Both the position numbers and the translations under genes were made by a program. Source: Cruorifilaria tuberocauda (lineage: Eukaryota; Nematoda; Chromadorea; Rhabditida; Onchocercidae). Taken from it: DNA of 64,000 bases. Under the pieces are notes generated by a model. That model did no database searches, was not told the origin of the DNA, and saw only the letters and a program-made list of their open reading frames with translations. Positions 29,241 to 41,700 of this stretch are shown in pieces; positions within the stretch are counted from its first letter, which is position 1, and each line of letters starts with the position of its first letter. Where the stretch lies: assembly GCA_013365365.1 (NCBI GenBank), contig JABVXU010000029.1, forward strand, positions 1 to 64,000. Direction: 5' to 3'.

Positions 29241-29912
29241 TATAGAATCACTTTGTTAGGCAATTTTTAATAATTATTATGATGGAGGCTGTGATAGATA
29301 TTCATGTAAGAAATCGGTTTTATTCGTTCAATATTTCATTGTTATTGGTTCTCTTTTTGAGACAGCAATATACTTGTATTTCCTAATCTTGTTCCGGCAT
29401 GGTTAGCCCTTATTCATTAATTAAATTGAGCAGGCAGAACTTTTTGTTTAAAGAATTGATTTTAGTACATTTTGAATTGCAAGTAACATTTAAAAGAAGC
29501 TGATATCCGTTGATCTTAATGTATTTCAAATTACAGTAGAATTTTCCAAAAACGCCGCTGTGAAAATAGAATAATATTTTCCCATTTTGCTGTTTGAATA
29601 TATTAAACGCATATTGTACAAGGTGTAGTACCTTGTATCTTGCAACCGTTTGTAAATTCCCACAATTTTTCATTGATGAATGACTTTCGACTGAATCGTG
29701 GTTTGGTCATAAACGACATATCAAAATCTTGCAAATTTTATTCACTGATTTAAAATAGTTGAAGGAACAGTGACTGATTTTTCTGAATGCATCATATTGA
29801 TTTTCTGGAAAACCTTCTTCTGATTTCGGGATTTTGAAATCACTTTGACCCATGCGTTTTCTGCTCTTCATTTTTTCAGATTAGTTGAAATTATTTTGTT
29901 TTTGTATGAAAA
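29241..29912. other. Intercistronic gap GPANK1-TRIM23
   Basis: About 670 bp with no exon supported on either strand and no canonical AATAAA noticed. It ends in the strong TTTTTTCAG acceptor listed next. Confidence 0.5.
29871..29879 (+). promoter_or_regulatory. Predicted spliced-leader acceptor before TRIM23-like gene
   Basis: TTTTTTCAG, the optimal nematode acceptor, ends 33 nt before the ATG at 29913. No upstream coding exon joins to it in frame, so trans-splicing is the simplest reading. Confidence 0.55.
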
Positions 29913-32900
29913 ATGAGTAGTATCTCGGATATGGGATTAGAATGTGCTCTATGTCACGAAAGTTATGCTGCAGAAATTCGAACGCCACGTGTGCTGCACG
30001 GCTGTGGTCATACGGTTAATTTGAAATTTTGAATTTATTTGCACTTCGAAGCTTTGAAGCTTGTTAGAATGTGATGATTTGCTAGTAAATCCAAAGTGAT
30101 AAGCAAATTAATTTTGTATTTTGCATTGTTAATTTGTATATTAATGATCTTAATACTTCGGATATAATTGGTATTATAAAACCGTAATATCGAAATATGA
30201 TTTTAAATACTTTAATAACGGTTTTCGTGAATCAATAAGAATAACAGTTTGCTGGAGTAGTAATATTTTTTTGTTTGTTGAAAATTTACGTAAATGTTTT
30301 ACTTACAACAAAATAAGCTAACAACTGATTGATATGTTCCTTTTCTTTATTTTTGACATAATGTGTTGATTTCATCATTTTCAAACTGAATCTTCAAAAA
30401 CTTCTTTTTAAATTTTCGATTAAATATTTCAGGTTTGTCAGACGTGCTGTTCAGCTTTAGTAGATGTCAGTGCACCTATTGCCCAAGTTGTTTGTCCATT
30501 TGATCGAACAGTTACATTGCTTGCTGAACCATGTATACTTTCGTTAAAAAAAAATTTTGCACTTATTGAAATAATTGAACGACATAAGAAATTCACGCAG
30601 TTGGATCAGGTTTCACCATTATTTGTTAGTTTCAAATGTATTTTCAGTCTATTAGATATTATATTATTGGTAAGAACTTGGTTATCTGTGATTAATTATT
30701 AGTAAGGGTTTGAGTATATATAATTGAAAATCTTGGTTATTTGTTTTACCTTTATGTTTTAATATTATAGTAACAAGATAATAAATTGATGCATTTCATT
30801 GGCTGATATAGTTAATTGAGAATAGGTTCTCATGACTCAGTGAGCTTCCCTAACAGCAGTCAATTGCATAAATTTCAAATGCTTAGTGTTAATTTCAGTC
30901 AGAGAGCTTGTGTGAACAGATTTAGATAACAAGCATGTCTGATTTTAAGTAACTTGTTCATTGCACAAAAGATTGGCCTCATTGTGTTCCAGTGGTATAT
31001 ATTTATCATCGCTCAATGTTCAAGAAACATGATTTTATTTTATCAACTGAGAAATATGTTTTTAATCCTGGCATGTTGCGATGCATAGAAAATTGTTCTA
31101 CGCGGAGCTCTTTTTCTCCCGGTCCCATTGATGTTTGGGCATTCTGTATTAAATTGACAAGTTAAACTCTGCAGATAGATGAAGCGCCACGAGCGGAATA
31201 TATGAAAGATATCTTACTTGGTATACCATGTGATGAAGATCCGAAACATACCGCCATATTTTATTGTATAGTTTGCAAAAGCAATATGTGTGATCAATGT
31301 TCAAAACGAACGCATACAGGTCGGGTACTTTCGAAGCACTGTCGTGTACCCGTTAGCGAAAAACCACTTTCCCGAACAATGTGCCCTTACCACTCAGCAT
31401 ATGCAATCGAATTCGTATGTCAGGTTGTTTTTCTTTTTTTTTCATAATTAGCGACAAAGAAAGATATGCATATTTCTGTTGACATGTAAGCACTTGTGAA
31501 TCGTAATAAAAATATACACGTACTGTGTGTGAATAAGGTCTGCTATTTGTAAAATGTTGGGTATCAGTAACGCATTTGATTAATAGATGACATGTAAATT
31601 TATTAGTCACAAATGGCCTCTATATACTAAAAAATAAATTTAAAGTAACTTTTAATGATAGTTTTAAACATTTTATAATATTTTATATTATTTGACATTG
31701 TGTTATCAGTGTAAGGTTCTTCATGAAATGATTTCACACCTTTTTACAATTATATACTTCACGTGTTTGCATGATATATGTTTACGAGGGCCTGAATTAT
31801 TGCAAATAATTAACGATATCCTTTGTGAATGTGGAATTTTTCTAGGAAGTAGAATGTCTGGAAAACAACCGCCTGATGTGTTTGCTATGTCGTGATTACG
31901 GACGTCACCGAAATCATCGACATTCTCTTTTAGAAGTCGAAGCTGCTGGATTAAGAGAACGAGTTCGTGAAGCTCTTTCAGATTTCCGAAGTTTTATTAG
32001 TGATCTCAATGGATGGAATATCCGAGTGACGCAGTAAGTCTTTTTTGTTTGTTTTTCTTGTAATTTGATATTGGAATATTGGAGTCTATGTCATAGTTAT
32101 CATTAGATGGATGTTACTTATTTCTAAGGCTTATCAATTAATAGCTCGTCACTTTTTAAAATGATTAGAAATAGTTTACGAAGTATTAAAGATGATAATC
32201 TGGTTACGTTGAATATGATATTACATCTTAACAACACTGAAATGTTCTATTAATTGCTCAACATTCTTGATTACTATTCTACAGGGCAGTAGCAGAAATA
32301 ATTGATATGAATGAAGGTTCTCATGCTACCGCACGACGACAAGTTGAAGCTCATTTTCGCCGATTGCGTGAAGAACTTGAGCTTCAGGAGCAAACAGCTA
32401 TGGGACGTTTGGATGCGCATGTTACTGATCGAATTGAAGCTCTTCGACAGCATCAACAGGAGCTAGCTTTCATCACTTCGCAGGTTTGATTATTCGATTC
32501 GAAGTAAAGGAAATGGATGAAGCGAAGAACGATGGGATGACAGGGTGATTAAAAATAGTTATATTAATTAAGTATAATGCAAATTGTTCCTTTTTGGCTC
32601 AGTTTAGATTTTTTTTGTTGATATTCGGAGGTTTTTTCTTTTGTTTAGTTTACATCAAATTAATTTTATAATTGGAATTAAAGTGATAAAATGCCACAAT
32701 CAAATTGTATTGATTCTTGCTAAGTGAATCGTTGAAAAAAAAATGTTTTTAGGTTACAGCAGTATCAGCACAATTACAAGAAAGTTCAGAAATGGACGAT
32801 GCTCGACTTATTGAACAACAAACTGATCTTATCAAAATGCTTGATGCTGTGCGTACCCATCAAAGTGATATCGCTTCCGCCCCAAGTAAGCATCACATAT

Positions 32901-34693
32901 AGATATACGTTTGTGTAGTCAATCATCAGTGATTTAATATCGTTTACAAAGCGGCTTAACATTTAATTTATTACTTTTTCTTAGATTTCGTTGTTCTGAT
33001 TGGGAGCCGCGCTAATAATTTTCGTACGAGTTTTGCCACCTTTCTTTTTTGCATTGATTTTAATTTCAAATTGCATGTTAAAAAGCAGTTGAATTAAAAT
33101 GTGTTCAGTAAAATCTTTAACTTCCTTCTTATTATTTCCGTTTAAGGTGGTCTTTCATTGGATACTAGAATCCCATTTTCATTCACAGCTGATAATAGAA
33201 TTCACATGGGTTCAAATGTTGATATTCGTTTAGTTATTCTTGGTTTGGATGGAGCTGGAAAAACAACTATACTTTACAAATTGAAAGTAAACAAATGTTT
33301 GTTAATTTGAACATGATGTATACTTTCATATTCATGTCAAATGTTGCTACTTTTTCTCTGAGGATGGATTATTCTTAACTTTAACAAAAATAAATTTTTT
33401 TTCTTTTTTTAGAGTGATGAATGCAGGCAATCGACAACAACAGTTGGGTTTAATGTGGAAACAATACAATATAAGAATTTCAAGCTTACAATGTGGGATG
33501 TTGGCGGTGTGCCGAAATTGCGTCGTCTTTGGAAACATTATTTCATGAATACTCAAGGTTCGTCATAATCATTACTTGTTTTAGACCTATATTTTTAGAT
33601 AAGTTTTTTAAACAGCGTTTTAAGTGCGGCATCATAATACGAATGTTTAGGAGGAAATTGAAAAAGTTTAGTTTTTGTTTCTGTTACAAGTTAGGGATTA
33701 ATGATAAAATATTTCTCCAAAAATATTTTAAACAGTATGATTGTTTTGCAGGGAAAGTATTTTTAGCAGTACGGAGATACTGGCTTATTTACATTGGCCT
33801 TTTTTAAAATATTTAAAGAAATGTTTCCTGACTTTCGGTCGAGTTTAAATTATTTGTCATATAAAAAACATATTTAAAATTGAAACTGCCAAAAAAGCGA
33901 CAAAATATATATTTAATATTATTAGTACTTTGTGCAAATTTTCCAAGATATCTCAGTTTTTTGAAATTCAGAAATAGTTTTTCGTAATGTGTCATATGAA
34001 TCATATTTGATTTTGAAATGAACAGTAGGTAATTTATAGCTCTCGTATTTGTTATCGATAGTTCATGTCCAAGCCGCTTTGGGGAAGCCCAGAATGAATT
34101 AGCGAAAATATTTGCTGAGCGAAAACTTGTTGATGCGTGTTTTCTGGTCATTTTGAATAGACGACAACCAACGACCGTTAATCAGCATTGTGTAATCAGT
34201 TCGGCTGCTATCGACCAACTTGTTATGAATATTAATCGATTTAGTGCTGGTAAGTTTGGTGATTAGGAAGAGGCATCATCTCGTGTACTGCCTAACCGGA
34301 AGATTAAGTGGGCCGATAAAACCTAATCAAACGATAAATTAAGAGGAATAGTTATATGATTATTTTTGGCTTCCTACTGTAGTTGATTATTTGAGTTAAA
34401 AATAATGGTACAAATTAAATAGTTGACAATTTAATAACGATATGGTTGAAGTTCTTGTATTCAAGTATTTGAAGGGAAAAAATCTATTTGTGCTTATAGG
34501 ACGAACGGTAGTGATACGTCAATGCAACGCAATAACTGGTATTGGATTATGGGAAGCAATTGATGAACTTACTTCGAAACTTTTATTGGCACGAAATCAA
34601 ACTGAAATTTTGGATGCAGACGAACAGCAGGATGAAATAGGAGAATTGGAGGTGGAGACGGAAACACAAACATCTGAATTGTATTGTAGTTAA
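29913..34693 (+). CDS. TRIM23: TRIM23/ARD1-like E3 ligase with C-terminal ARF domain
   Basis: Ten exons: 29913-30014, 30433-30609, 31175-31423, 31846-32033, 32285-32483, 32753-32885, 33147-33286, 33413-33557, 34040-34249, 34500-34693; all phases agree; 578 residues (human 574). RING at 11-63 (CALC...CGHTVCQTC...CPFD, with the family's final Asp ligand); two B-boxes at about 110-220; coiled coil to about 340; ARF-like GTPase from about 375. In the ARF part, G1 (GLDGAGKT, about 382-389), the switch I TVGFNVET and G3 WDVGG are kept. G4, normally NKQD, reads NRRQ (codons 34156-34167), and G5 is CNAITG. The G3 tail is VPKLRRLW and not the usual KHKLRPLW. An acidic tail of about 25 residues follows. 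The family acts in autophagy and innate signalling in mammals, with the ARF domain controlling ligase activity by GTP. The C. elegans counterpart should be arc-1. Confidence 0.95.
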
Positions 34694-35456
34694 GTTCGAA
34701 TTTTATTCACATACCTATCATAATTCTCTATTAGTTTGCGAAAATTTGCAAAAATTGTCCTTTAGCTTTTTTTGGAAAGGAATGCTTGCAGAATCCCATG
34801 CAAGTAGCATATTTTGTCGTGCAAACATTATGTTATGAAGTTAGTGTCTTTTATTTGATTCATATTACTTGATTCATGTACACAAGTATGTGTTTTAGGT
34901 AGAAAACTGGGTTTTGGAAGTTTCCATATCGTAAAAAATGAATTTATTTTAAGGACTTATTCTTAAGGCCATTAATATTTTATTTGATATCTTATTTAGT
35001 AAATCATATTAGATTTAGATTGAATTATATTGTCATAAAAATTCATAATCATGTCTTCTTTGCATATCATCAAAATTATCTGCTACGTCTTTATTCCGGC
35101 CTTTGTTTACTTGAATGGCTGTTCAAAAAAGATGGAATTGACTGGGATTTTTTTACGCTAAAATAAATTCTACATCCTCTTTCAGTCATAAAAGTTATAT
35201 TTGTATCCTATCGTCATCACTGTAAATAAAGCTATTTGAAAGTTAATGTAAATAAACGCTTCATTTTTTTTCTGATTACTAATCAAAATATTGCATAATT
35301 TTCCCGAAAAAAACGAAGAAAATTATGTAAATATAGCGCTGAAAAATCTTCATTTGCAAAAATTTGTGGCTTGTAAAGTATTTTTAAAAATATGAATATT
35401 TTTCGGAAATCGTTATCTGTTTACAGCACCGAAGTGAATGGTAGCTATATTCGAAT
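34694..35456. other. Intercistronic gap with poly(A) signals
   Basis: About 760 bp. AATAAA occurs at 35225 and 35251, fitting 3' end formation of the TRIM23-like mRNA, although this is over 500 bp after its stop. A TTTACAG acceptor ends near 35426, 30 nt before the next ATG. No exon is otherwise supported. Confidence 0.55.
35225..35256 (+). terminator. Candidate poly(A) signals for TRIM23-like gene
   Basis: Two AATAAA hexamers (35225-35230 and 35251-35256). They are the first canonical signals I noticed after the TRIM23-like stop codon. Confidence 0.4.
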
Positions 35457-38167
35457 ATGTCGAGAATGAGTTTCCAGAAAGGTATATGTATTCAGAAACT
35501 GTTTTGGAAATTCTGGAAAGTTCTATATTTTCTGAGAAATATAGATAAATCTTGTTCATTCAATAAATTAAAAGACCGAATTTTGAGAGATCATAAATTT
35601 TTGACTTTTGAAGTAAGCAAAAACTAGCTTGATCCATATTAAAAAGAAGAGAAACTACTAATAAAGATGTGAAATTACTTGTCAATAAATGCGACTAAAA
35701 TCCGAACGAAGCATATTTCAGAGAAACTTTGTAATATTTTCCATTAGTACATAGGATAAGTTTGGTCCTCCTAGTTGTTCCGATGCTCAAAAATCAGAGG
35801 GAAGAAAAAATTTTTTCAAAAATTAAGATGAGAACCTTGCGAAAGCAATGCTAATTGCAAATGAAACTCTGGCAAAAATCGAACAAGAGGAAAGAAATTT
35901 TTACAAAACATATGGAAGACATGAAAATGATTTCCTAAACGATTTTATTTCTGTAACTTTTCTTCATTTTGTTATCATATTCCTTCAAGCTTAGTGTTGT
36001 GTGATCCTCCAATTAATTTATCATATGCTTTATTATAATAGGAGGAAATTAAAATAGCTTTCCACTAATTCCCACAACTAATTACAATTCTTATGAGTTA
36101 TCAAACTGAATCAGAAAGTGATCCGGAACTTAATGAATAATTGTCCCTAAGCAATTATTCATTCAAGAAAGATATAACAAGTAATAGCAACAGGTTAGCA
36201 AACAGCATGAAGAACTTGTATCAAAACAGTTTATGAAACGATTCGACCAATTAATATCTGATATAAATGTACAACTGACGATATTAGAAGCGAAAGCACA
36301 TATTATACCGGAAAATCATTCACATCAAATAAGTGCCCTGAACGGTAATATTTCTATTACGAGGAAGCTATTGGCACCAAAAATCGATGAAAATTCATTA
36401 TCAGGCTTAACTTTCTTTTCATTATCTTCCAAATAAAATGATTGGGAAATTTTTTAATTTCAAATACGATCCAGAGATCATATTTTTAAGTAACTGGAAG
36501 ACACGATGTGTAGCATCAATAATTGAAGCATGATGCAAGGCTAAGTTTTTATACAAAAGATTCTGTGGCTTGATCAAGTAATTTCTTTCTGACTGGACGC
36601 CCATGTGAAAAATCAGCACATTTTTTTAGTTCACTTGATATTTCTAAGAAATACCATTATTATCATGGATTTGATATTATCCCGCTTATAGTAAAAATCC
36701 GTAATTTTGAAGAAACTCAAATGAGGGTCAAAAAATTGGAGCGAAACATGCATTAAGCAAATGGCAAATATATCACTGATTTTCAGACTTATCCTCATCA
36801 GTAGCACAGAGTGATTCAAATCAACTTAAGCAAATTGATGATGAACTGATGCAGTTGGAATTACGCTTTGTTAATATTGAAATGCGTATAAAAGAAGATA
36901 TGGAGGCGGAAGAAATCGGCATCGAGGTTTTTTACGATTTGTTCTGAAATTTACCTTTAAAAATTCCATAGCCTAGAGAAGCTAACTGTGAATAATAGGA
37001 TGACATGCAAGAAAGGTACTATTTTATATCATAAAAATACAAGCAGAATTGAAATTCGTTAAATCAAATTCATGAAACTGATTATCTTAATTTTCGGACT
37101 GTTCCATTTCCAAGTGTTCCACCGATTAATTCTTTTTATCTGCAATACAAAGAAACAAGCAAATAAATTAAAAAATCGATAAATAAATGAATAAATGCAG
37201 CAATAAATAATATGCGACAAGGAAAAAGTATTTCGTAGTTGAAAACTAATAATTGATAGGCAATTCAACCAGTGATAAAATTTCACTTTTAAATTTAAAT
37301 TTTACGGCAAGAATAAACTTTCATAAGATAAAAGAAATAACTATGCGTGATGAATGTCCCATTATGTATATCTTATAACAAAAATTAATTATTTTTAGTT
37401 TCCAATAGCTGATATCATTGATTACATAACAGCAATTAAAGTAGCAATGTATAAGCGACATCTGTTAACTAATCAGCTTCATCGAATTGTTCTGGATGAT
37501 AAAAAATTTGAGGAAGAGGCGAAATTTTTGAAGAAGGATTTTGTTTTTTGGACAAAGGAAAAACGTGAAGATGTATGAACTACTTGAAGACTTTTATTTG
37601 AGTTTCGTTCCTATTTAATAATGTGTTCTTTCCTGTACTAATTTTTCATACCTAACATTTGCACGGTAGTAAGTTTTTCTGAATTTTCAACTATAAATAT
37701 TTAATTGGATTTCAGATGAAATTGATATAAATTAAATTCAATTAATTTTTACGAACTTACACGCCAAATTTTCGCAGATTTATTTAGGCTCTATATTATT
37801 TTATAAGTGTATGATATATTCATTGTTGTTAATTTGGAAAAAATCTGTTTAAATCACTTTGTTTAATTTTCAAGTGCACCAACTAATGGCTCTATTTCTA
37901 ATTAATTGTGTCGATTCTCTAATATTTAATTAATTATTTTAGATTCGTAACTTTTTAACAATAAGATATAATATTTCTTTGCTTACTTCTCAGTTGCTGA
38001 CGAAAATGGCTCAGTTAGAAAAATCATTGGACAAGCTTCAAGAATTTCCGCTGATTTATCCGGATGGATTTAATAAGTATGATCCATTAGCGGATGATTT
38101 GCGTCTCTTAAAACGCCTCGTTTCGCGATTTTTGGACAAACATGAAGTGAAATCTATTTTAATTTGA
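35457..38167 (+). CDS. Coiled-coil protein, 262 residues, family not recognised
   Basis: Exons 35457-35481, 35828-35952, 36194-36344, 36787-36926, 37399-37572 and 37994-38167; phases 1, 0, 1, 0 and 0. The protein is highly charged and helical throughout, with heptad-like runs such as ENLAKAMLIANETLAKIEQE, MKRFDQLISDINVQLTILEAK, LKQIDDELMQLELRF and LLTKMAQLEKSLDKL. There is no signal peptide or membrane span. It ends in a Leu-rich amphipathic segment (DPLADDLRLLKRLVSRFL). The overall look resembles small coiled-coil subunits of trafficking or cytoskeletal complexes, but I cannot assign one. The 25-bp first exon and the weak acceptor at 36193 (AACAG) are the least certain points. AATAAA at 38518 would serve its 3' end. 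The leader acceptor candidate is TTTACAG at 35420-35426. Confidence 0.72.
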
Positions 38168-38340
38168 AAATTTTGTTATTTTTCAGAGACTTAGAAACAA
38201 ATCTTGCATGCGTAAAATGATCAAAATTAATTTATTTAATCTTACGACCGGAATATTCGTTTTACTTTGGTCACTCCTAATCCTTAAATTCATTTTTTCA
38301 ATTACTTTTATCTTCCTCTTGTTTAAGTTCAATATTTCAG

Positions 38341-38457
38341 ATGAACAGTAGCACAGTTCTATCGACGAGATCGACATCATCATTTCCATCATCTCACTGT
38401 GCGACCGTTTTATTATATCCGCCACTTTTTACTGTTTGTAGAAGCTTTTCTAACTGA
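38341..38457 (+). CDS. Doubtful 38-codon frame after a TTTCAG acceptor
   Basis: ATG follows AATATTTCAG directly and opens a Ser/Thr-rich frame (MNSSTVLSTRSTSSFPSSHC...) to TGA. It could be an alternative last exon of the coiled-coil gene, since a phase-0 donor GTGAAA exists in its final exon, or a non-coding 3' stretch. The reverse strand is also open here. Confidence 0.15.
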   Translation: MNSSTVLSTRSTSSFPSSHCATVLLYPPLFTVCRSFSN

Positions 38458-38580
38458 AATTTTATTAATTTGTAGATTTCGACCTTATAAAATTTTTAAA
38501 AATCTCAAAGTTATGAGAATAAAAAGCTTCCGAAAATTTTCCAGCTAGTCAAAAAGGAACGAATTCAAAAAGTCAAATAG

Positions 38581-38704
38581 ATGCAGTCAAATCAGATTCC
38601 TCGAAGAACAAGACGTCAAGAATCGTTGCAAAACATGAAATTTCATCAGGAGGAAAAAAGGAGGCAAAAATATGAATCCGATATCGATCGATGGAAAAAA
38701 ATTA
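38581..38704 (+). CDS. First exon of a small basic protein
   Basis: ATG opens a charged frame (MQSNQIPRRTRRQESLQNM...HQEEKRRQKYESDIDRWKKI) to a strong donor, ATTAGTAAGC, in phase 1. Without splicing the frame runs 11 more codons to TGA at 38737-38739 (52 residues). A TTTTCCAG acceptor ends 36 nt upstream (38537-38544), suitable for a leader. A phase-compatible candidate second exon begins at 39546 (KLGSIGKASCYT...), but I have little support for it. The helical Arg/Glu/Lys-rich sequence is unassigned. Confidence 0.4.
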
Positions 38705-41700
38705 GTAAGCAAGATACATTAACTAAATTAATTATTTGAACGTGTATAAAAGTTGCAAAAGTGAAACAAATAAATATTAATCGATAAATTCGATCTTCAA
38801 AAGAAATAAAATTGTAAAAAGGAATGAATTTCTTGTTTCTATTTGAAGATAATACACAGAAGTGAATAAACTTAACTCTATTAAATATGATCAGAGGATT
38901 CCTTCTTTTTTGTATATTTCATTAAAATTTAATTATGAGATAAGTGAAGATGCTCTAACTTATTTTCGCTCACATAAAAATGTTATAGGTATTTTAACTG
39001 CTTAATTGTTTAATTGTTTAATTGGATCATCTAAAAAGTTCTGAAGATATTTTCTTAGAATTCTTTTCTGAGCAAATTTAATGATAACAAAGAAGAATTC
39101 TTTTGCATGCTGGCTGGATTAGTTTACTGTAAATGTCATATTCCAAGTTTCGAAAGTTCCTGGTTCCCGGTCTTGAAATGAAATACTTTTGTTATTTATT
39201 TTATCATCCAGTAGTATCTGTTTCACAAAGAGAATTAATTTCTAAGTTATATTTCAAGTAATCATCAAAACTGCCCATCTTCTAAAGTATTTATATAATA
39301 TTATAAATATATATTCTGCAGTAATATCTTGCTTTATTTGAAATGCTTTGCTTAATTTTTTGCTATTCTTTATTTTTGATGTTATATTTTTTTCAAATTG
39401 CAAAGTTCTGTGTTGTTCGGTTTGAACTGGAAGCAATTACTGAAACGTTTAGGATAATATAGTTTCTAATAATGATGTATCTAAAATCGCGGTGAATTTA
39501 AATTCAATTTATTACGTAACCGTATCAATCTCATTTCGCATTCAGAGCTAGGAAGCATTGGAAAAGCTTCTTGCTATACTGTACAGTTTGAAAATTTTAG
39601 TTTTAATAAAATTTATTTTCTCTGCGAGTCTAACTTTAGCAAATTTTAAATTATTTTAGCTTTTTTATTGTTAAAATTTTGACCAAAATCCTTTTTCCGT
39701 TATTGTAATTTGAATAGGAATAAATGATGACATATTATTAATTTTAATTTCGCACTTTCCTTTTTTTTTAAAAAGGAGATCAATGAATATTTTTTAAGTA
39801 TCATACACAATTTAGAATCAATAAACTACAAGAAATACAACAAATTTTCCCTTTTCATTCATATTATTTCTATTTGTATAGAAGATATGAAAAGTGGAAG
39901 GAAGAAATGAAGTGAAATCAAATTGTGCAAAAAATATTAACAATAACAATTCGATATGATAATTCAGATAAATTATTTAGTAGAAAGGATTAAACACTGA
40001 CTGATATTGTTTTATTATCACACGTGTAATTATTAATACGCGTAATTTATGCAGACACTGATTTATGGATCATTTTAGATTTTATTTGAGCAGTTCAATA
40101 AAATATTCGAAATAACCTATATCATTGAAGGACAGATGTGAAGATTAAGCTAGATAATTGTGATAAATTAGTTCTAAAAATGAAATATATTGAAAATAAA
40201 AATTTTTTCTTCGGATTAAATACTTTTTAAATTCTAAAAGATTTGCATAAAAATATTTCTTTTTTATCCAAATAGCAAAAATGATCAATTTTATCATATC
40301 AGTTCTATTTGATAATATCGAAATGTTATCACGAATGTGTTTTTGAAATAAATCGATAGAAGCGATGGAATATCAGCTGTGTTCAGAATTTCCGTAAAAT
40401 CATTCTGAATAATTTCAACAATGAAAATGACAATAAACTGCCATTTCTTCATGACCCATCTCATCCAATTTACTTTTTTCCCTTTCATTGCATTCTTTAT
40501 CATATGATCGTATTATGAGATGAAAATACCTCTTTAAAATATCGCTTTGTTTCAAACAATGCGCAAATTAAAACATTATTTTCTGGTTGTACTACACTTC
40601 CATCCTTACGTAATTTACGGAAGTCTACGTATTTTTTTATAACACGATGGGACGAGCGTAGAATTTGTTATGTGATAAACTTGGCTGCTTGAGCGATGAA
40701 CACAATAAGGAAAGTAAAATCAGTTTTATTTATAATTTTAATCAAGATTTACTCGACATAATTAATGTTGTTTTCTTTTAAAACTCAAAGTTTAACTTTT
40801 TTTTTCATCATTCGTTTTAGTTATGTCAAATTCTGCTGTTAATTAGTAAATGAAATGGAAAATTTACCGATTTATCAAGTTAATTAATAATTGGCTAGAT
40901 CTTTGATGAATAACTAAAGTAGTAAGTAATGAAAGTTTTTAGAAAAGCTTTCATGAAATAAATGGCTTATTGGTCAAGATATTTTCACAACTGTCTGAGC
41001 TTAACTGATCAACTTCAGCGATAAATCATGCAAATCTTTTCTTCTTTCATAGTACCTGATATTATTTGTTTTCTACGTATTTTCATTTCTTTATTGTACT
41101 TCATGTCAATGTCTTAAACATAAAGAAGAAAAATAAATGGAAAACCACTAGTCAAATTTGTTTTGACTTTCTCTCAAGATATTTATCATTTTCCTCCGTC
41201 TGTATTCCTTCACATTATTTTTTTGCTTCATACTTTTGTTTGAGGATCCGTTTAACTCCTCGTCTGTAGTGGATTGATTGGGAGTGGTTTTTTGGTGATA
41301 AATATTGAATTTCATATTGAAACAGTTCCCATATGAGTTCCATTTAAAAGATTTTAACTGATTGAAATTTTGAAATCTGTTATTAGTCTCATAATTATTT
41401 TAAATTACAGCGATTTTATTAAACAAAAACAAAATCTTTTCATCCAAGTTGTAACGAAAATGAATAAAACTCACTAACATAGTGCAGTGATAATAAATAT
41501 CACGACAGCCATCAATGCCAACTGCAAGCATTTTAGGAATTATTTCTGAAATTAACTCTACTTTGCTAGCATTTGAGTGGAAAAGAGAATGCGAGAAAGC
41601 TGTATAAATGAGTGGTTCCGAAGTTGACTAGTAGTCAGAAAAAATTGTCATTTCAATTCGCGATAACGAACTATTTCCCATTCGGATTCTGAGTTATGCA

